Under the pieces are notes generated by a model. That model made no database searches. It was not told the origin of the DNA and was given only the letters and a program-made list of their open reading frames with translations. DNA of 64,000 bases from Takakia lepidozioides (lineage: Eukaryota > Streptophyta > Takakiopsida > Takakiales > Takakiaceae), in the NCBI GenBank assembly GCA_030704615.1, contig CM060732.1:67809053-67873052 (forward strand). Direction: 5' to 3'. Of this stretch, positions 1-9,588 are shown piece after piece; the stretch's first letter is position 1; each line of letters begins with the position of its first letter. A program made the translations under genes and the position numbers.

Positions 1-890
1 CTCTTCCTCTATAGGCCACCTGATAAATCTTTATCACTCCTTTCTCCAAACCCCACTCAGGGTCAGCATCATGCACTCTCTTAAGAATGTTTCATTTACA
101 ACCGTCTGGCAAAATCCAAGAACCTTTGAAAGAATTGTTTGGACAATCTTTCCTTCTCAGTTCCACAGGGAATTTGATTCACATCAAATTCTTTAATTCT
201 CCAACCACCATGATCCCACCAGATGTCTGTCACATCTGGTTGTTCATGACCCAGATCCCCAGTATGGTCGCCAAATGTCGAGCGGTTTTTACTCACCCAT
301 CCCTTCGCTATCCGAGGTGGAAACTCCAAGATAGAAGAGTTGGATATCTCTAAGCACTCAACCCGCTCAGAACAATCAGTCATGACCCACAGCTAGTGTA
401 TCATGGTTGTGCTTCCTATTTGTATTCCTTCTTGCCTTCATGTTATCAATTTACCTTACTGGGTATACTGAAGCATCAGATTGCTTCAGCATCTTCCAAG
501 TTCCAATCAATCATTCATTCATTCCACAACTTTTCTCATGTCTCTCTACACAGTATGATTGTATCGAACAAGTATCAGATTATGATTAATCAAGTATCAG
601 CCAATGCCATGGTGTCCCTATTCTACGCTACTGTATGATTCTACAGCTTGCATGAATTAAGCCTCAATCAAGTCATCATCTCCTCTTCACTGTTCCGCTC
701 TCCGTTTCGTCTCCTCCTCCCCTGACCAAGTCGCGCTCCTCAAGAAGTGATCCCCTTCCTGTTGCCGCCCTGCCTAATATACCCGCAAGCTGTTCTAACC
801 ACCTAACTAACTAACTGTCACCCCTGAAGTAACACGTTCCCTCTGCAGATGTCGTTCCCACACAGTCATTCCCTGTCAATGATAACCGTT
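1..890. other. No convincing gene; one decayed minus-strand open frame
   Basis: On the minus strand a 95-codon frame is open from 383 to 96. It ends in a stop, after which a neighbouring frame stays open to the window edge (about 30 residues containing VHDADPEWGLEKG and IYQVAYRG). This could be the decayed end of a gene or transposon ORF that begins outside the window, but I recognise no domain. The rest (650-890) is CT-rich and unremarkable. Confidence 0.2.
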
Positions 891-899
891 CCCTATGTA

Positions 900-1135
900 C
901 GCTATGACAAACTGTGCCAAGTTGTGTCGAGCTATGCCTGTGCCGAGCTATGACTGGCTGTGTAAAGCTGTGTCGGGCTGTGTCGGACTGGGACTGGCTG
1001 TGCGAAGCTGTGTTGGGCTGTGACTGTGCCGAAATGTGACTGGTTGTGCGAAGCTGTGATAGACTGTGACGGGTTGTGATTGGCTGTGCGAAGTTGTGTC
1101 GGGCTGTGTCAGACTGTGTCTGGCTGTCTACCCCT
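900..1135. repeat. Degenerate tandem repeat rich in ctgtg / gaagctgtg
   Basis: The stretch is built from imperfect reiterations of short blocks such as ggctgtgcgaagctgtg, tcgggctgtg and gactgtgactgg. Copies differ by substitutions and small length changes, so no single period holds throughout. It lies just upstream of the CACTA-type gene remnant and may be part of that element's left half. No coding potential is seen. Confidence 0.6.
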
Positions 1136-1298
1136 CCCCCCTAAAGCCTGCGCCTGCCACCCCTAAGGCTCCTGTTGGTCTCAGTCTACCATCCGTAAGT
1201 CTGCGCAAAAATTAAGGATAGCCCACAGAACCCGTAAAAGCATCTAAGTCCCAAGCAGCCCTTTAACAAAGTGTGAGGGCTTCTACCCTGATACGCAT

Positions 1299-1898
1299 TT
1301 GGGGGGGGGGGGAGAGGAGGAGGTATGGCCGGTTCGGAGCAGCCTAGCCGATCAGCGACACCGCCCCCTGAGCCTGAGCGGTCAGCAAAAAAAGGGCCTG
1401 GACTACGGGGCGCCGCCGCCGGCTATGCTCCACATCTGGAATCTACTTCCAGTGGCGCTCCGGGAGGGGATAGAACGGCCATATCCGGCAACGGGGACTC
1501 CTGCCACATCGGGTGACACCGGGGGCGAGTCGGACAAGCTTGCAAAGGTACAACTGTCGCACCTTGTTCATGATCATTTATCCTTTCCTTTGCATGTATG
1601 ATTTTCTTTGTTGTTTGTTTCTTTTTTTGCATTTGGAGGGGTTATTTGTCTTCAAGAGGCAGCAACATGACTGGCCTCATTGGTGCAGTCCAGTGGGGTT
1701 GCCAATGAGGGAGAGCACGTGGTATTCATGAAGGACCCAAACACCAAATGTAAGAAGAAGAGGCCTCGATCTCCCGAGATCATTTTTACCATCAATGAAG
1801 GGGCTGCCGAGGAGAGAGAGAGAAGGGAGAGGGAGAAGGAGAGAGAGGAAGTAGCGGGGAAGGGGAAGGAGATGGTCATGGAGAAGGGGAAGGAAAAG

Positions 1899-1929
<31 letters not shown>

Positions 1930-3023
1930 CCCATGGAGAGGAAGGGGTGAGTGTGCATGCGGGGGAGGGCAGTGGGGTAACAAAGGAGCAGGGGAAGGAG
2001 GCTACAAAGGAGGGAGAGGGTGGGAAGAAGAACATGCCCTTGGCGATACAGGACGTGGATTTGGCAAAGATCATGGTGCCACCGGTGGAGGTGAATTGCC
2101 ATGGTGACCCCTGCGGTGCGTTCTGGGAGGCTATGAAGAAGCCAGCCTTCGAACTCGCATTGAGGTGGTTCCCTTTGCTCATCGAGTGGGCTGATCAGCA
2201 CTTTGGTGCGAAGCGGGCGTATGCCCGTGAGTTAGACCGCCGGTTTTCGGGCAATTGGAGTGACACAAGGGTGATGGAGATGGTGGGGCGAAACTTGAAA
2301 GACAGGAGGTACCGTACCAGATAGATCATTCGGAGGGCAATGGAAAAGGAGGCCATACCCAAACCACCTTATGGAATTACACAGGTTGGCAAATCCTAAA
2401 TCATGTCACCTTCCATTTGTCGCATGTGCATTAATGAGGTGGATTCGATGCAACGTATGTGTGTAATTCACTAATTGTTGGGGGGGAGGGGGGGGCATAG
2501 GTATCGTGGGATGCACTCATTGTGGGAGAGACTGATGCCGCAAACAAGGCCAAATTTGACCGGGCACGCGAAGCAACAACAATCCGCCTTGACAAGCACA
2601 AATCCACACACAAGTGGGGCGCCGGCGGATCCAAGGGTTTTATCTTGCGATTTGTAAGTCGTACTTCCCTATGGATTTTGTTATGTCTTCTTTCTGGCTC
2701 CATCATCGCAAATAACTGACTTTAATTTGTGGCATGTGTAGCAACGCGCGTTTGAGAGGAAGCCATCTCCGGTAGAGTACAACTACGCCAAAGAGCATGG
2801 TTGACAATCCCTCATGAAGAACATGGCCAACACGGAGAGGATGAGTGCACTACAGGGCACTGATATGGATGAGGTCGGGGGTCATGGCCAGGGATTGGAT
2901 GAGAGCTCTGTGGGACTTAGGGGAACGCCGCCTCATTTAGGTGCTCTGGCAAAGGGCACGGAGTCATCAGGCTCATCGGATAGCTCTGAGTCCTCCACTG
3001 AGGATGAGGATGAGGATGACTAG
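1299..3023 (+). pseudogene. En/Spm-type Transposase_24 (Ptta) gene, with two premature stops
   Basis: Four exons can be joined in phase: about 1299-1546, 1689-2384, 2501-2653 and 2742-3023, with introns bordered by GTACAA/TGCAG, GTTGGC/CATAG and GTAAGT/GTGTAG. The joined protein has a basic, Lys/Glu-rich N-terminal half including a poly-lysine run near 1900. It then has the conserved C-terminal signature of plant Ptta/En-Spm accessory proteins: a WDALI segment, a basic AKFDRARE stretch, a STHKWGAGGSKGF segment (family: Htg/GS) and ERKPSPVEYNYAKEHG (family: P-S-P-V-E-[LY]). It ends in a Ser/Asp/Glu-rich acidic tail. Stops interrupt it at 2322-2324 (TAG after RYRTR) and 2802-2804 (TGA after KEHG), so it is a pseudogene. 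The first ATG (1325) is in a different frame, so the true start is unknown. Confidence 0.75.
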
Positions 3024-3289
3024 TCCTAGTCCATGTAGGTCCCAGGGTCAGCCTACTGAACCCTTGTGAGCTTTTCAGCTCATTTCTTGTAAATATATTT
3101 CCATCTTTCCATCTTCCATCTTATTCATGTGTCGCACCGTCCTCACCCTCGATTCATGCTTGCTCAATTGTGTACCTGCTAAATCAGAGAAATGGAACTG
3201 TAAGGTCTCCCATCCCCAAAAACAAAACCAGGCAAAAAACAAAAAACCACCCTCAATTCACCCCCAAAATCAACCCCGCCCCCCCCCCA

Positions 3290-3997
3290 ACCAGGCTGCC
3301 CTCGCGACTGCACGACGTCGCCAATGACGACGTGTTTTTTGGGCGGGGGTCGAACGCCGCGATGGTCAGGCGTCGCCAATCCTATTTGCGGGCGGCAACC
3401 CCCGACACCCCCTGCGAAGTGTTTTTTTGGTCCGGGGGTCGCAAGCCGCGACGCCCTGGCGTCGCGTAGCCCGCCACCCTGCCAACGCCACGTTTTTTTT
3501 AATATTAAATATAAAAAAAGCAATGCCAGAGCGTCGCCAAAACCCACGCCCGGGCGTGGCGGAGCCCGACTCCTGCTCTTGCTGTATTTTTTGCCACGCC
3601 CAATAGTTGCTTGCAGCGATGCACTGGCGTCGCTTGGCGTACCACCCGGCTTACGCCACGTGTTTTTGGGTTTTATGATGGGACTCCCGGGCAGGTTAGA
3701 AAAAAAAGGGGATGCGATGCCGCGCCGGCACCCCCACCAACGCCGTCGCTTGACGGAGGCCCCTGCCATCGGCGCAGACGGCCTGAAAAGCAACGTCCGG
3801 CAGTCGCGGGAGTTGGGGCGGGGGCTCGCGACCCCCATACGTCGCATTTTTGCGACGTCATTTTGGCGACGCCCATGTGACTGCCGGGCGACGGCCGGAC
3901 GTCGCAAAATCTGTGCCTGTCCCCTGCCCGAAAAGGGCGTTTTTCCGACGCTGCGGCGTGGCTCGGGCATCGCAAAGGCCCCCCTTTTCCTGTAGTG
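3290..3997. repeat. GC-rich subterminal repeat region of the CACTA element with the 3' terminus
   Basis: Words of the type cgtcgc, gacgtcgcc and ggcgacg recur in both orientations, for example around 3313, 3370, 3438, 3470, 3531, 3628, 3742, 3840, 3852, 3866 and 3899. They are interspersed with acgccacgtgttttttgg-like blocks. In CACTA elements, short motifs repeated in both orientations within a few hundred bases of the ends bind the TNPA-type protein. The long open frames that cross this block on both strands (263 and 223 codons) follow from its base composition and are not genes. The terminal CACTACAGG (minus strand) sits at 3989-3997. Confidence 0.65.
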
Positions 3998-4227
3998 TGT
4001 GTTGTATAGATTCCCGATGTCATGCTTTACTTATGTGGTTTTGCATTGCGAAATTGATAGTATTCATAAAAAAGCTTAGATTTGAGTCTGTCTGACAACA
4101 TTATAATGGTTTTGGGCTCGTACCCTATTGCATTGGATTTATGTTTCACAAAGCGAGAACCATGTCATGACCTAGTTTTCCATAGGTTTTGTGGTTTTCT
4201 ATTCATAATTTGGTCATGACCAAATAT

Positions 4228-4516
4228 ATGAAAAATTGTAACGATTGAAATAAGTGACAATTTAAAGTTCGTAGTAAATAATACTTGATAAACTTACAAA
4301 TTTTTCTGTCAAAGATTTGTACCAATGACCATTGACCAAGTAGTGGGAAAGTGGGAAGGTGCGGGAGTGGGATGTAGTTACGTCGATATGATGATAGAGC
4401 TTTGACTGCAGCTGGATCATGATCAGCAACTAACCAGCTGCTATATCTATTGGCGCAACAAAGAACTATCAACAGATTTTACTTCTTTGTGCCTCTTCGC
4501 TACCTAACTTATTATC
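4228..4516 (+). repeat. Split direct repeat A1 of the tyrosine-recombinase element
   Basis: Starts atgaaaaattgtaacgattg and ends cctaacttattatc. It aligns almost end to end with 8700-8988, with scattered substitutions and a few small insertions such as the extra atg near 4420. Outside these limits the two copies diverge abruptly, which defines the borders. It lies immediately upstream of the Gag remnant and would hold the promoter. Confidence 0.8.
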
Positions 4517-4542
4517 AAATCTAGTTACTCATAGTAGCTTGT

Positions 4543-5585
4543 GTGGGCCCCCACCTTAGAGGAGTCATGCCCCCCACACGAAGGGCAAGGGAGTCCCGCA
4601 ACAAAGATCAGGCACACGATGAAGGTCGCCCATCTTTAGTGCGATTGCTTTCTGAGCTTAATCATGTCACAAAGCTCGCTCACGAGACGTCACACAGGAG
4701 CAAATTGTTGGAAACCCAATCCCACGACCACACTGGGCCTCCCACTGGCAGCCATCACATCCTCATCACATGCAATTAGACGAAGATGTTTTAGACGATG
4801 ATGGCCAACCCACACACCCTATTGATCCAGCACTATGTGCTAGGCCCAGTACGCAAGATGTTGGGGCACCTGCATGGGCTACAACTCACTTCAAGGCCGT
4901 ATCTAACATGGTCCAAACTTAGGATCAGGCAAATGCAAGCCTGCAAAGGAAGATCCAGCAGATGGAAAGAGAAATGGAGTGGAAGAATCGTCGTGCACGT
5001 GAGCAGCCTCTCCAACACGAAAGCAACAAGAAGACTCTCGAGGTCCTTAACGACGCAGAAGATAATCTTGATGTCGTTCTAGAAAAGCTCTCTGCCCAAA
5101 GATCAACCAGCGAGGAACTTACTAGCATCATTGACGAAGATAAGAAATTACTTACCAATCACAAGCTACTGATTCGTATCTGTGACCAGGGTTACAAGGT
5201 TGCAGCCTTTTTTGAACAGGAATGTACCATAGACAATCTGGATGACGAGCGCATGCTTCGAAAATCTAGAAAGCTTGCAAAAGACGCTGCAGAAATAGAA
5301 AAGGAAAAAAGAGAAAAACTTTCATTCCCAGCTTCCCAGAGACGACAAGAATTTTACTCTAGCCGTCAAGTACGTCTAAATCAGAATTTCTCTCAGAGTT
5401 TCCAGGGAAATTGCTTGATTTGTGGGACTTGGGGTCATAAGGCCTCCATGTGCATTTTTGCGAATCAAGTTGGCACACCTACAACACCTGTGCGTGGGGG
5501 AAATATTCCACGGGGACCTTATGTGGGGCACAATGGAATCCGGGCAATAACTCCTGTAAATATTTTCCAGCAAGTAAGACCGTAG
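4543..5585 (+). pseudogene. Gag-like ORF of the tyrosine-recombinase element, with CCHC knuckle
   Basis: The first frame (4543-4779) begins with a GTG, and the protein must switch frame near 4776. The second frame is interrupted by a TAG at 4920-4922 and then runs uninterrupted from the ATG at 4962 to a stop at 5585. The 207-codon second part is highly charged and probably helical (alternating Glu, Lys, Leu). Near its end it carries a zinc knuckle of the form C-X2-C-X4-H-X4-C (5412-5453, CLICGTWGHKASMC). A Gly/Pro-rich tail follows. This order, helical part then knuckle, is usual for DIRS/Ngaro Gag. The 3' end runs into a tandem repeat. Confidence 0.65.
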
Positions 5586-5783
5586 GTGTTTAACGTAGTA
5601 TCTATGTAGTTCTTTATTTTCCAACAGGTAAGACCGTAGGTGTTTAACGTAGTATCTATGTAGTTCTTTTTTTTCTAGACTTGTAACTGTCGATCGATGG
5701 ACTACCAGCTGGCAAGACCATAGGTATTTAACGTATTATCTATATAGTTCTTTTTCTATTGTAAATGTCGATTGATGGACTAT
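5561..5783 (+). repeat. Tandem repeat between Gag and RT, carrying splice-like motifs
   Basis: Two nearly identical copies of a 55-bp unit (5561-5615 and 5616-5670) share gtaagaccgtaggtgtttaa and agtatctatgtagttcttt. A third, more diverged copy occupies 5705-5754. The second and third copies are each followed by a related tail (ttgtaactgtcgatcgatgg / ttgtaaatgtcgattgatgg). Copy 2 contains caggtaag, a perfect plant 5' splice consensus, and copies 1 and 2 begin with the pyrimidine-rich ttttcca. The repeat separates the Gag stop from the RT frame. Confidence 0.75.
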
Positions 5784-5849
5784 CAAAGGAACTTAGTTAA
5801 ATATAAAAAATGTCTTTTCTAGACAATCCAGACTCTATCCTCCTCACCT

Positions 5850-7850
5850 AATGATGTTTTTAATCTATATACTGCAGATCTAACTTCTTTTAAGTCTGAA
5901 TTTGATTCTAGCTCTTCAGCTCAAGGCTCACAAGTGTGTCACCGCCTTAGGAACGCTCTCCCTTTCTGGAGAACTTTTTGCAGTTCGATGCTTGTCCTCA
6001 CTTGGATTTCTTGTGGCTATCAATTACCATGGCTTTTAAGGCCACCTACTAACCCATGGATTGGCAAGAATCATGCCTCAGTTTTTAAATTTTCTTCATT
6101 TGTGACGGAAGCAATCGCAGCTTTAGTTTCAACTGGTGCTGCCGTGGTCTCTCCCCTTAAACCTTTCTTCTGCTCATCTCTTGGAGTTGTGCCCAAGGCC
6201 AATGGAAAAATTCGGTTGATTCTTGACCTTAGAGTTCTCACCTCTTTTCTTTTTATACAAACCTTCCGTTTTGAACACATTCCCTCAATAGAATCCATTT
6301 GTCACGTCAATGACTATATTTTTACCTTCGATCTTAGGTCTGGTTACCATCATATTGACATCCACCCCGCTTATTGGACCTTATCTCGGTTTTGAATTTA
6401 GGGGTATCTATACATTCTGCTTGCTACCTTTCGGGTTAGCTACCGCATGTTCTGTCTTCACAAAAACCATGAGACAAATGGTTCGTTCATGGCGTTTTCA
6501 CGGCTTCCGGTGCATCCCATACCTAGATGATTTTCTTTTCACCTGCCAGTCACCTTCTGAATTTTATTCTACTAGATATCAGATTTTTTTGGATCTCCGA
6601 TCAGCTGGGTTTTTAGTGGTCTGGGATAAATGTCAGTTGCAATGCTCTCACCAAACAAACTTTTTGGGTTTCACTATAGACACTTCAGCTCCTTTTGGTC
6701 GCTTCTCGAATTCTCGATTCTCGTCAAGATAAATTAATTAATGCTATCCAAAGATGTCTTAAACTTTCTAGATGCACTTCCAGACTTTTAGTTTCTATCC
6801 TAGGCATGTTATCTTCTATGGCATTAGTTCTAGGACCCCTTTGTAGATTATTGACCTTCCACCTTCATGCAGATTTGTTGACTAGATCAGGTTGGCAAGG
6901 TTTCATTACTTTATCAGAGTTGGCTCGGACTGAACTCTCCACTTGGGTTTCTCTTTTTGACATTTTAAACTCAACTACAATCTGGCCTGCTAGTGTGCGC
7001 AAAAGAATATTATTCTACGATGTAAGCGCCACCGGTTGGGGGGCGTGGTTTCAAGATCCACATAATTCTGAGCCACTCCATTTTCACGGGTCCTTTAGTT
7101 TTGAACAATCTCATGCTTCAACCTCGTCCACTTGGCGAGAATTATTTGCGCTTTTCTCATTTTTAGATGCTCATGGTCGCCTCCTTTCACAATCTTCTGT
7201 AGTGGCTATGGGTGACTTGTTAAACGTCTTTCACATTTTTTGTCCGGAGGCTCTCGCCATTTACATCTACATAATTTATGTTTTCAAGTTTTTCTTTCTT
7301 GTTTCAAACACTCTATTAGACTAGAACTCCAGTGGATCCCTAGATCTGAAAATGAATGGGCTGATTACCTTTAAAAAATAAGAGACTTCGATAATTTTTC
7401 TCTCTCCCCTAATAATTTTGCTTTGATCGAATCTAGATGGGGTCCCCATCATGTAGATAGATTTGCTAACCCCATAAATAATCAACTTCCTGAATTCAAT
7501 TCTTGGCATTGGGTTAAGGGCCGTAGTACAAGTCCCGATGCTTTCACACATGATTGGAGCCTTACAAATAATTATTGTTTTCCTCAGCCATCCCTAGTTT
7601 CTTTAACCCTTAGGCATGCTTCCCAATGTCATGCTTCTATGTCCATGGTGGTGTTCGAACGGCAATCAGCACCATGGTGGCCTCTCCTACGAATCTCCAC
7701 GGAAGTATGGGCCAATTTTATTACAAATTTCATTTATTTTCCCAAGGGCGGTGACACACTAGATCAAGCTTCGAGCAACCTGGATGCTCTAAATCAGCCA
7801 TTCTCGCGGTTGACAAGTTCAATATACGGTTTACGTTGCGAATTCTAACC
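5850..7850 (+). pseudogene. Reverse transcriptase / RNase H of the tyrosine-recombinase element
   Basis: Copies the element RNA into DNA when intact. The frame is broken: 5934-6395, 6310-6732 and 6695-7324 are consecutive pieces in three different frames, followed by further fragments to 7848. RT blocks in order: NPW..KNHASVFK, VSPLKPFF...GVVPKANGKIRLILDLR (fingers), FTFDLRSGYHHIDI (catalytic block A), LPFGLATACSVFTK and the YLDD catalytic box (6520-6531). Then come FLGFTIDTSAPF and an RNase H with YDVSATGWGAWF (first Asp) and STWRELFAL (Glu). The LDLR, YHHIDI and YLDD wording is that of DIRS/Ngaro RTs. A conserved downstream WG..VDRFANP...FNSW segment, typical of these elements, is at about 7435-7510. 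Confidence 0.8.
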
Positions 7851-7867
7851 AAGATATGTGTCTATAT

Positions 7868-8625
7868 TTTCCAGATGTTCTCGCTTCAACTGAATGGGCT
7901 ACCAGATCTCTTGTTGATCCAGAGCTTCAAACCTTGAAGCGGCAAATGTTTTCAAATAATATTTCTAAAGTTCGCGCCCTATCCACCCTGAAAACTTACA
8001 CTAGTTAAGTTCGTCAACTCATGTGGCATGAAATATTAATTTTCCCTTCACACATGCGGCTTTTTATTCAGAAGTCCAAGACTGATCAGTATAGAGCAGG
8101 CACTTGGGTATTGATTGCCCGCTGTCCTGTAGCACTGATGGAACGTCTACTTATACTATGAAACTATACAACCATAAATGGTTCTCAAGGTGGCCTCTTG
8201 CTATGAGGAATTACTGTTAGTAACCAAGGGAAATCTATGTGCTTACGACGTTGTGCATCTCTTATTCAACGCTTCGGGACTGGTTCAGGTTTTGCCTTGT
8301 TGCCATAGGTGAAGATCCACAAATGTTTGGCACCCATTCTGATCGCGCTGGTGGTGCCTCTCGGGCTGCAAACTCTGAAATCCCTGATAGACTTTGCAAA
8401 AGTCATGGAAGAATTTGGAAATCAGAACTGGCAAAAGATGCATATGTCACCGCTGATTTAGATCACAAATTATCCGTCACTAGAAAGCTAGGTTTAGGGC
8501 CAAACGACGATGTTGATGAGCTTCGAGTGGGAAGTGCAGGGTGGGTTGCGCTAGCTGCAATGGAAGATGAAGAGTTCAAGAACATAAAGTTCTTTCTTAC
8601 TCAGAAAGGCTGCGAGTATTTTTGA
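7868..8625 (+). pseudogene. Tyrosine recombinase of the retroelement, internally deleted
   Basis: In an intact element this enzyme integrates circular cDNA by DNA strand exchange. The C-terminal catalytic part is clear in 8239-8625: HSDRAGGASRAANSEIPDRL gives the H-x-x-R box (His codon 8335-8337, Arg 8344-8346), followed by KSHGRIWKSELAKDAYV with the nucleophile Tyr at 8443-8445 and then LSVTRKLGL. Upstream fragments in other frames show the N-terminal DNA-binding region (VLASTEWATRSLVDPELQTL, about 7873-7932) and the beta-hairpin lysine region (LFIQKSKTDQYRAGTWV, near 8060). The segment that should carry the first catalytic arginine is missing between these two fragments, and several stops occur. 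The family resembles the metazoan and algal recombinases of DIRS/Ngaro elements. Confidence 0.75.
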
Positions 8626-8643
8626 ACCAACTTCCTCTTCTAT

Positions 8644-8699
8644 CAGTCAACGTGTATGACGATTCCATTTTTAAGGAAGTCCAATTATGTTATTACAAA
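8644..8699 (+). repeat. Split direct repeat B1
   Basis: cagtcaacgtgtatgacgat and the following 36 bases match 9233-9289 with few changes. It directly abuts the A2 repeat, as expected for a B1-A2-B2 junction. Confidence 0.75.
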
Positions 8700-8988
8700 A
8701 TGAAAAATTGTAACGATTGAAATAAGTGACAATTTAAAGTTCGTAGTAAATAGTACTTGATAAACTTAAAAAATTTCCTGTCAAAGATTTGTACCAAATG
8801 ACTGTTGACCAGGTAGGGGGAAAGTGGGAAGGTGTGGGAGTGGGATGTAGTTACGGCGATATGATGATAGAGCTTTGACTGCAGCTGGATCAGCAACTGA
8901 CCAGCTACTATAAGAGATCTACTGGCGCATCAAAGAACTATCAGCAGATTTTACTTCTTTGTGCCTCCTCGCTACCTGACTTATTATC
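8700..8988 (+). repeat. Split direct repeat A2
   Basis: Second copy of the 289-bp A repeat (first copy 4228-4516). It ends with cctgacttattatcc, after which unrelated sequence follows. That 245-bp stretch (8989-9232) has no counterpart next to A1. Confidence 0.8.
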
Positions 8989-9232
8989 CCACCCACCCAA
9001 ACCCCTGGAGTAATTTTTGTAAACTGATTTTGGAGTATCGACCCTCATGAGGTGAAGAATCTTGCCTCCCTTTGGAGAGGGCCCACAACTTGGCCTAATG
9101 GCATGGTGCCATTCTTGAGCTTTAAGTTATTTTTATTATTTTTCTTCTTTCCTTTCTCTAGGCTTCTTTATGGGGCATTCATGCCTCATCTTTGTTGTTT
9201 AAACACTTTGAAGTAAAAATTGCAATTCAATT

Positions 9233-9289
9233 CAGTCAAGGTGTATGACGATTCCATTTTTAAGGAAGTCAAATTACGTTACTACGAAA
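9233..9289 (+). repeat. Split direct repeat B2, right end of the retroelement
   Basis: Matches B1 (8644-8699) from cagtcaa to ttactacgaaa, then diverges. This marks the likely right end of the element. Confidence 0.7.
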
Positions 9290-9554
9290 GTCTCAAATTT
9301 ATCCAATATAACCTAATAGAAATTCAGCCACTGAAATATCACATAAAAATAGTTAGATGGCAAAAATTATGGATGAAGCACTATGGACCAGTGTTGGACT
9401 GCTATGTCCATTTTTTAATACCTAGTCCTGGTGTCAAGGGTCCCACCCTTTCATACCGGGCTGGTATAAGTATCTATATAGATGAGCAATTTGGGTATGA
9501 GTTTGGTATGAATATTTATATTTTGGGCTGTATATGGAGTTTGGTATGGGTATC

Positions 9555-9588
<34 letters not shown>

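Larger units (their letters stand above)
1299..3997 (+). mobile_element. CACTA (En/Spm) DNA transposon, right-hand part, decayed
   Basis: Two independent signs agree. First, the interval contains a broken gene of the Ptta/En-Spm accessory type (Transposase_24 family). Second, the sequence ends at 3997 with ...ccttttcctgtagtg, whose reverse complement starts CACTACAGGAAAAGG, the signature terminus of CACTA elements. A GC-rich block (3290-3990) full of cgtcgc/gcgacg words in both orientations lies just inside this end, as expected for the subterminal binding sites of these transposons. The possible 3-bp target duplication next to the end is tgt (3998-4000). The left terminus was not found; it lies upstream of the window or has been lost. 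No TNPD-like catalytic transposase was seen. Confidence 0.75.
4228..9289 (+). mobile_element. Tyrosine-recombinase (Ngaro/DIRS-like) retrotransposon, decayed
   Basis: The element has, in order, a Gag with a CCHC zinc knuckle, a DIRS-type reverse transcriptase/RNase H and a tyrosine recombinase, all on the plus strand. It is not flanked by LTRs or an integrase. Instead a 289-bp segment A1 (4228-4516) reappears as A2 (8700-8988), and a 56-bp segment B1 (8644-8699), directly abutting A2, reappears as B2 (9233-9289). That gives A1-ORFs-B1-A2-(245 bp)-B2, the split direct repeat layout known for Ngaro/PAT-type retroelements. Every ORF carries frameshifts or stops, so the copy is dead. A1 and A2 differ at a modest number of positions plus small indels, so it is not very recent. 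Confidence 0.8.

Noticed and set aside
1652-2201. Two minus-strand frames of about 175 codons
   Set aside because: They are reverse shadows of the Lys/Glu-rich exon of the transposase-type gene (poly-Phe and poly-Leu runs).
2848-2856. CACTACAGG match that looks like a CACTA left terminus
   Set aside because: It lies inside the last exon of the transposase-type gene, in good coding context (MSALQGTDM), has no subterminal repeats beside it and is a short chance match.
3179-3995. Long open frames on both strands (263 codons minus, 223 codons plus)
   Set aside because: They result from GC-rich repeats lacking stop codons; the translations are Pro/Arg/Ala-rich with no domain, and the region is explained as a transposon subterminal zone.
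9557-9587. Poly-T run as the poly-A tail of a minus-strand retroposon
   Set aside because: No recognisable retroposon body or target duplication next to it; the surrounding ggtatgg words suggest simple-sequence expansion.
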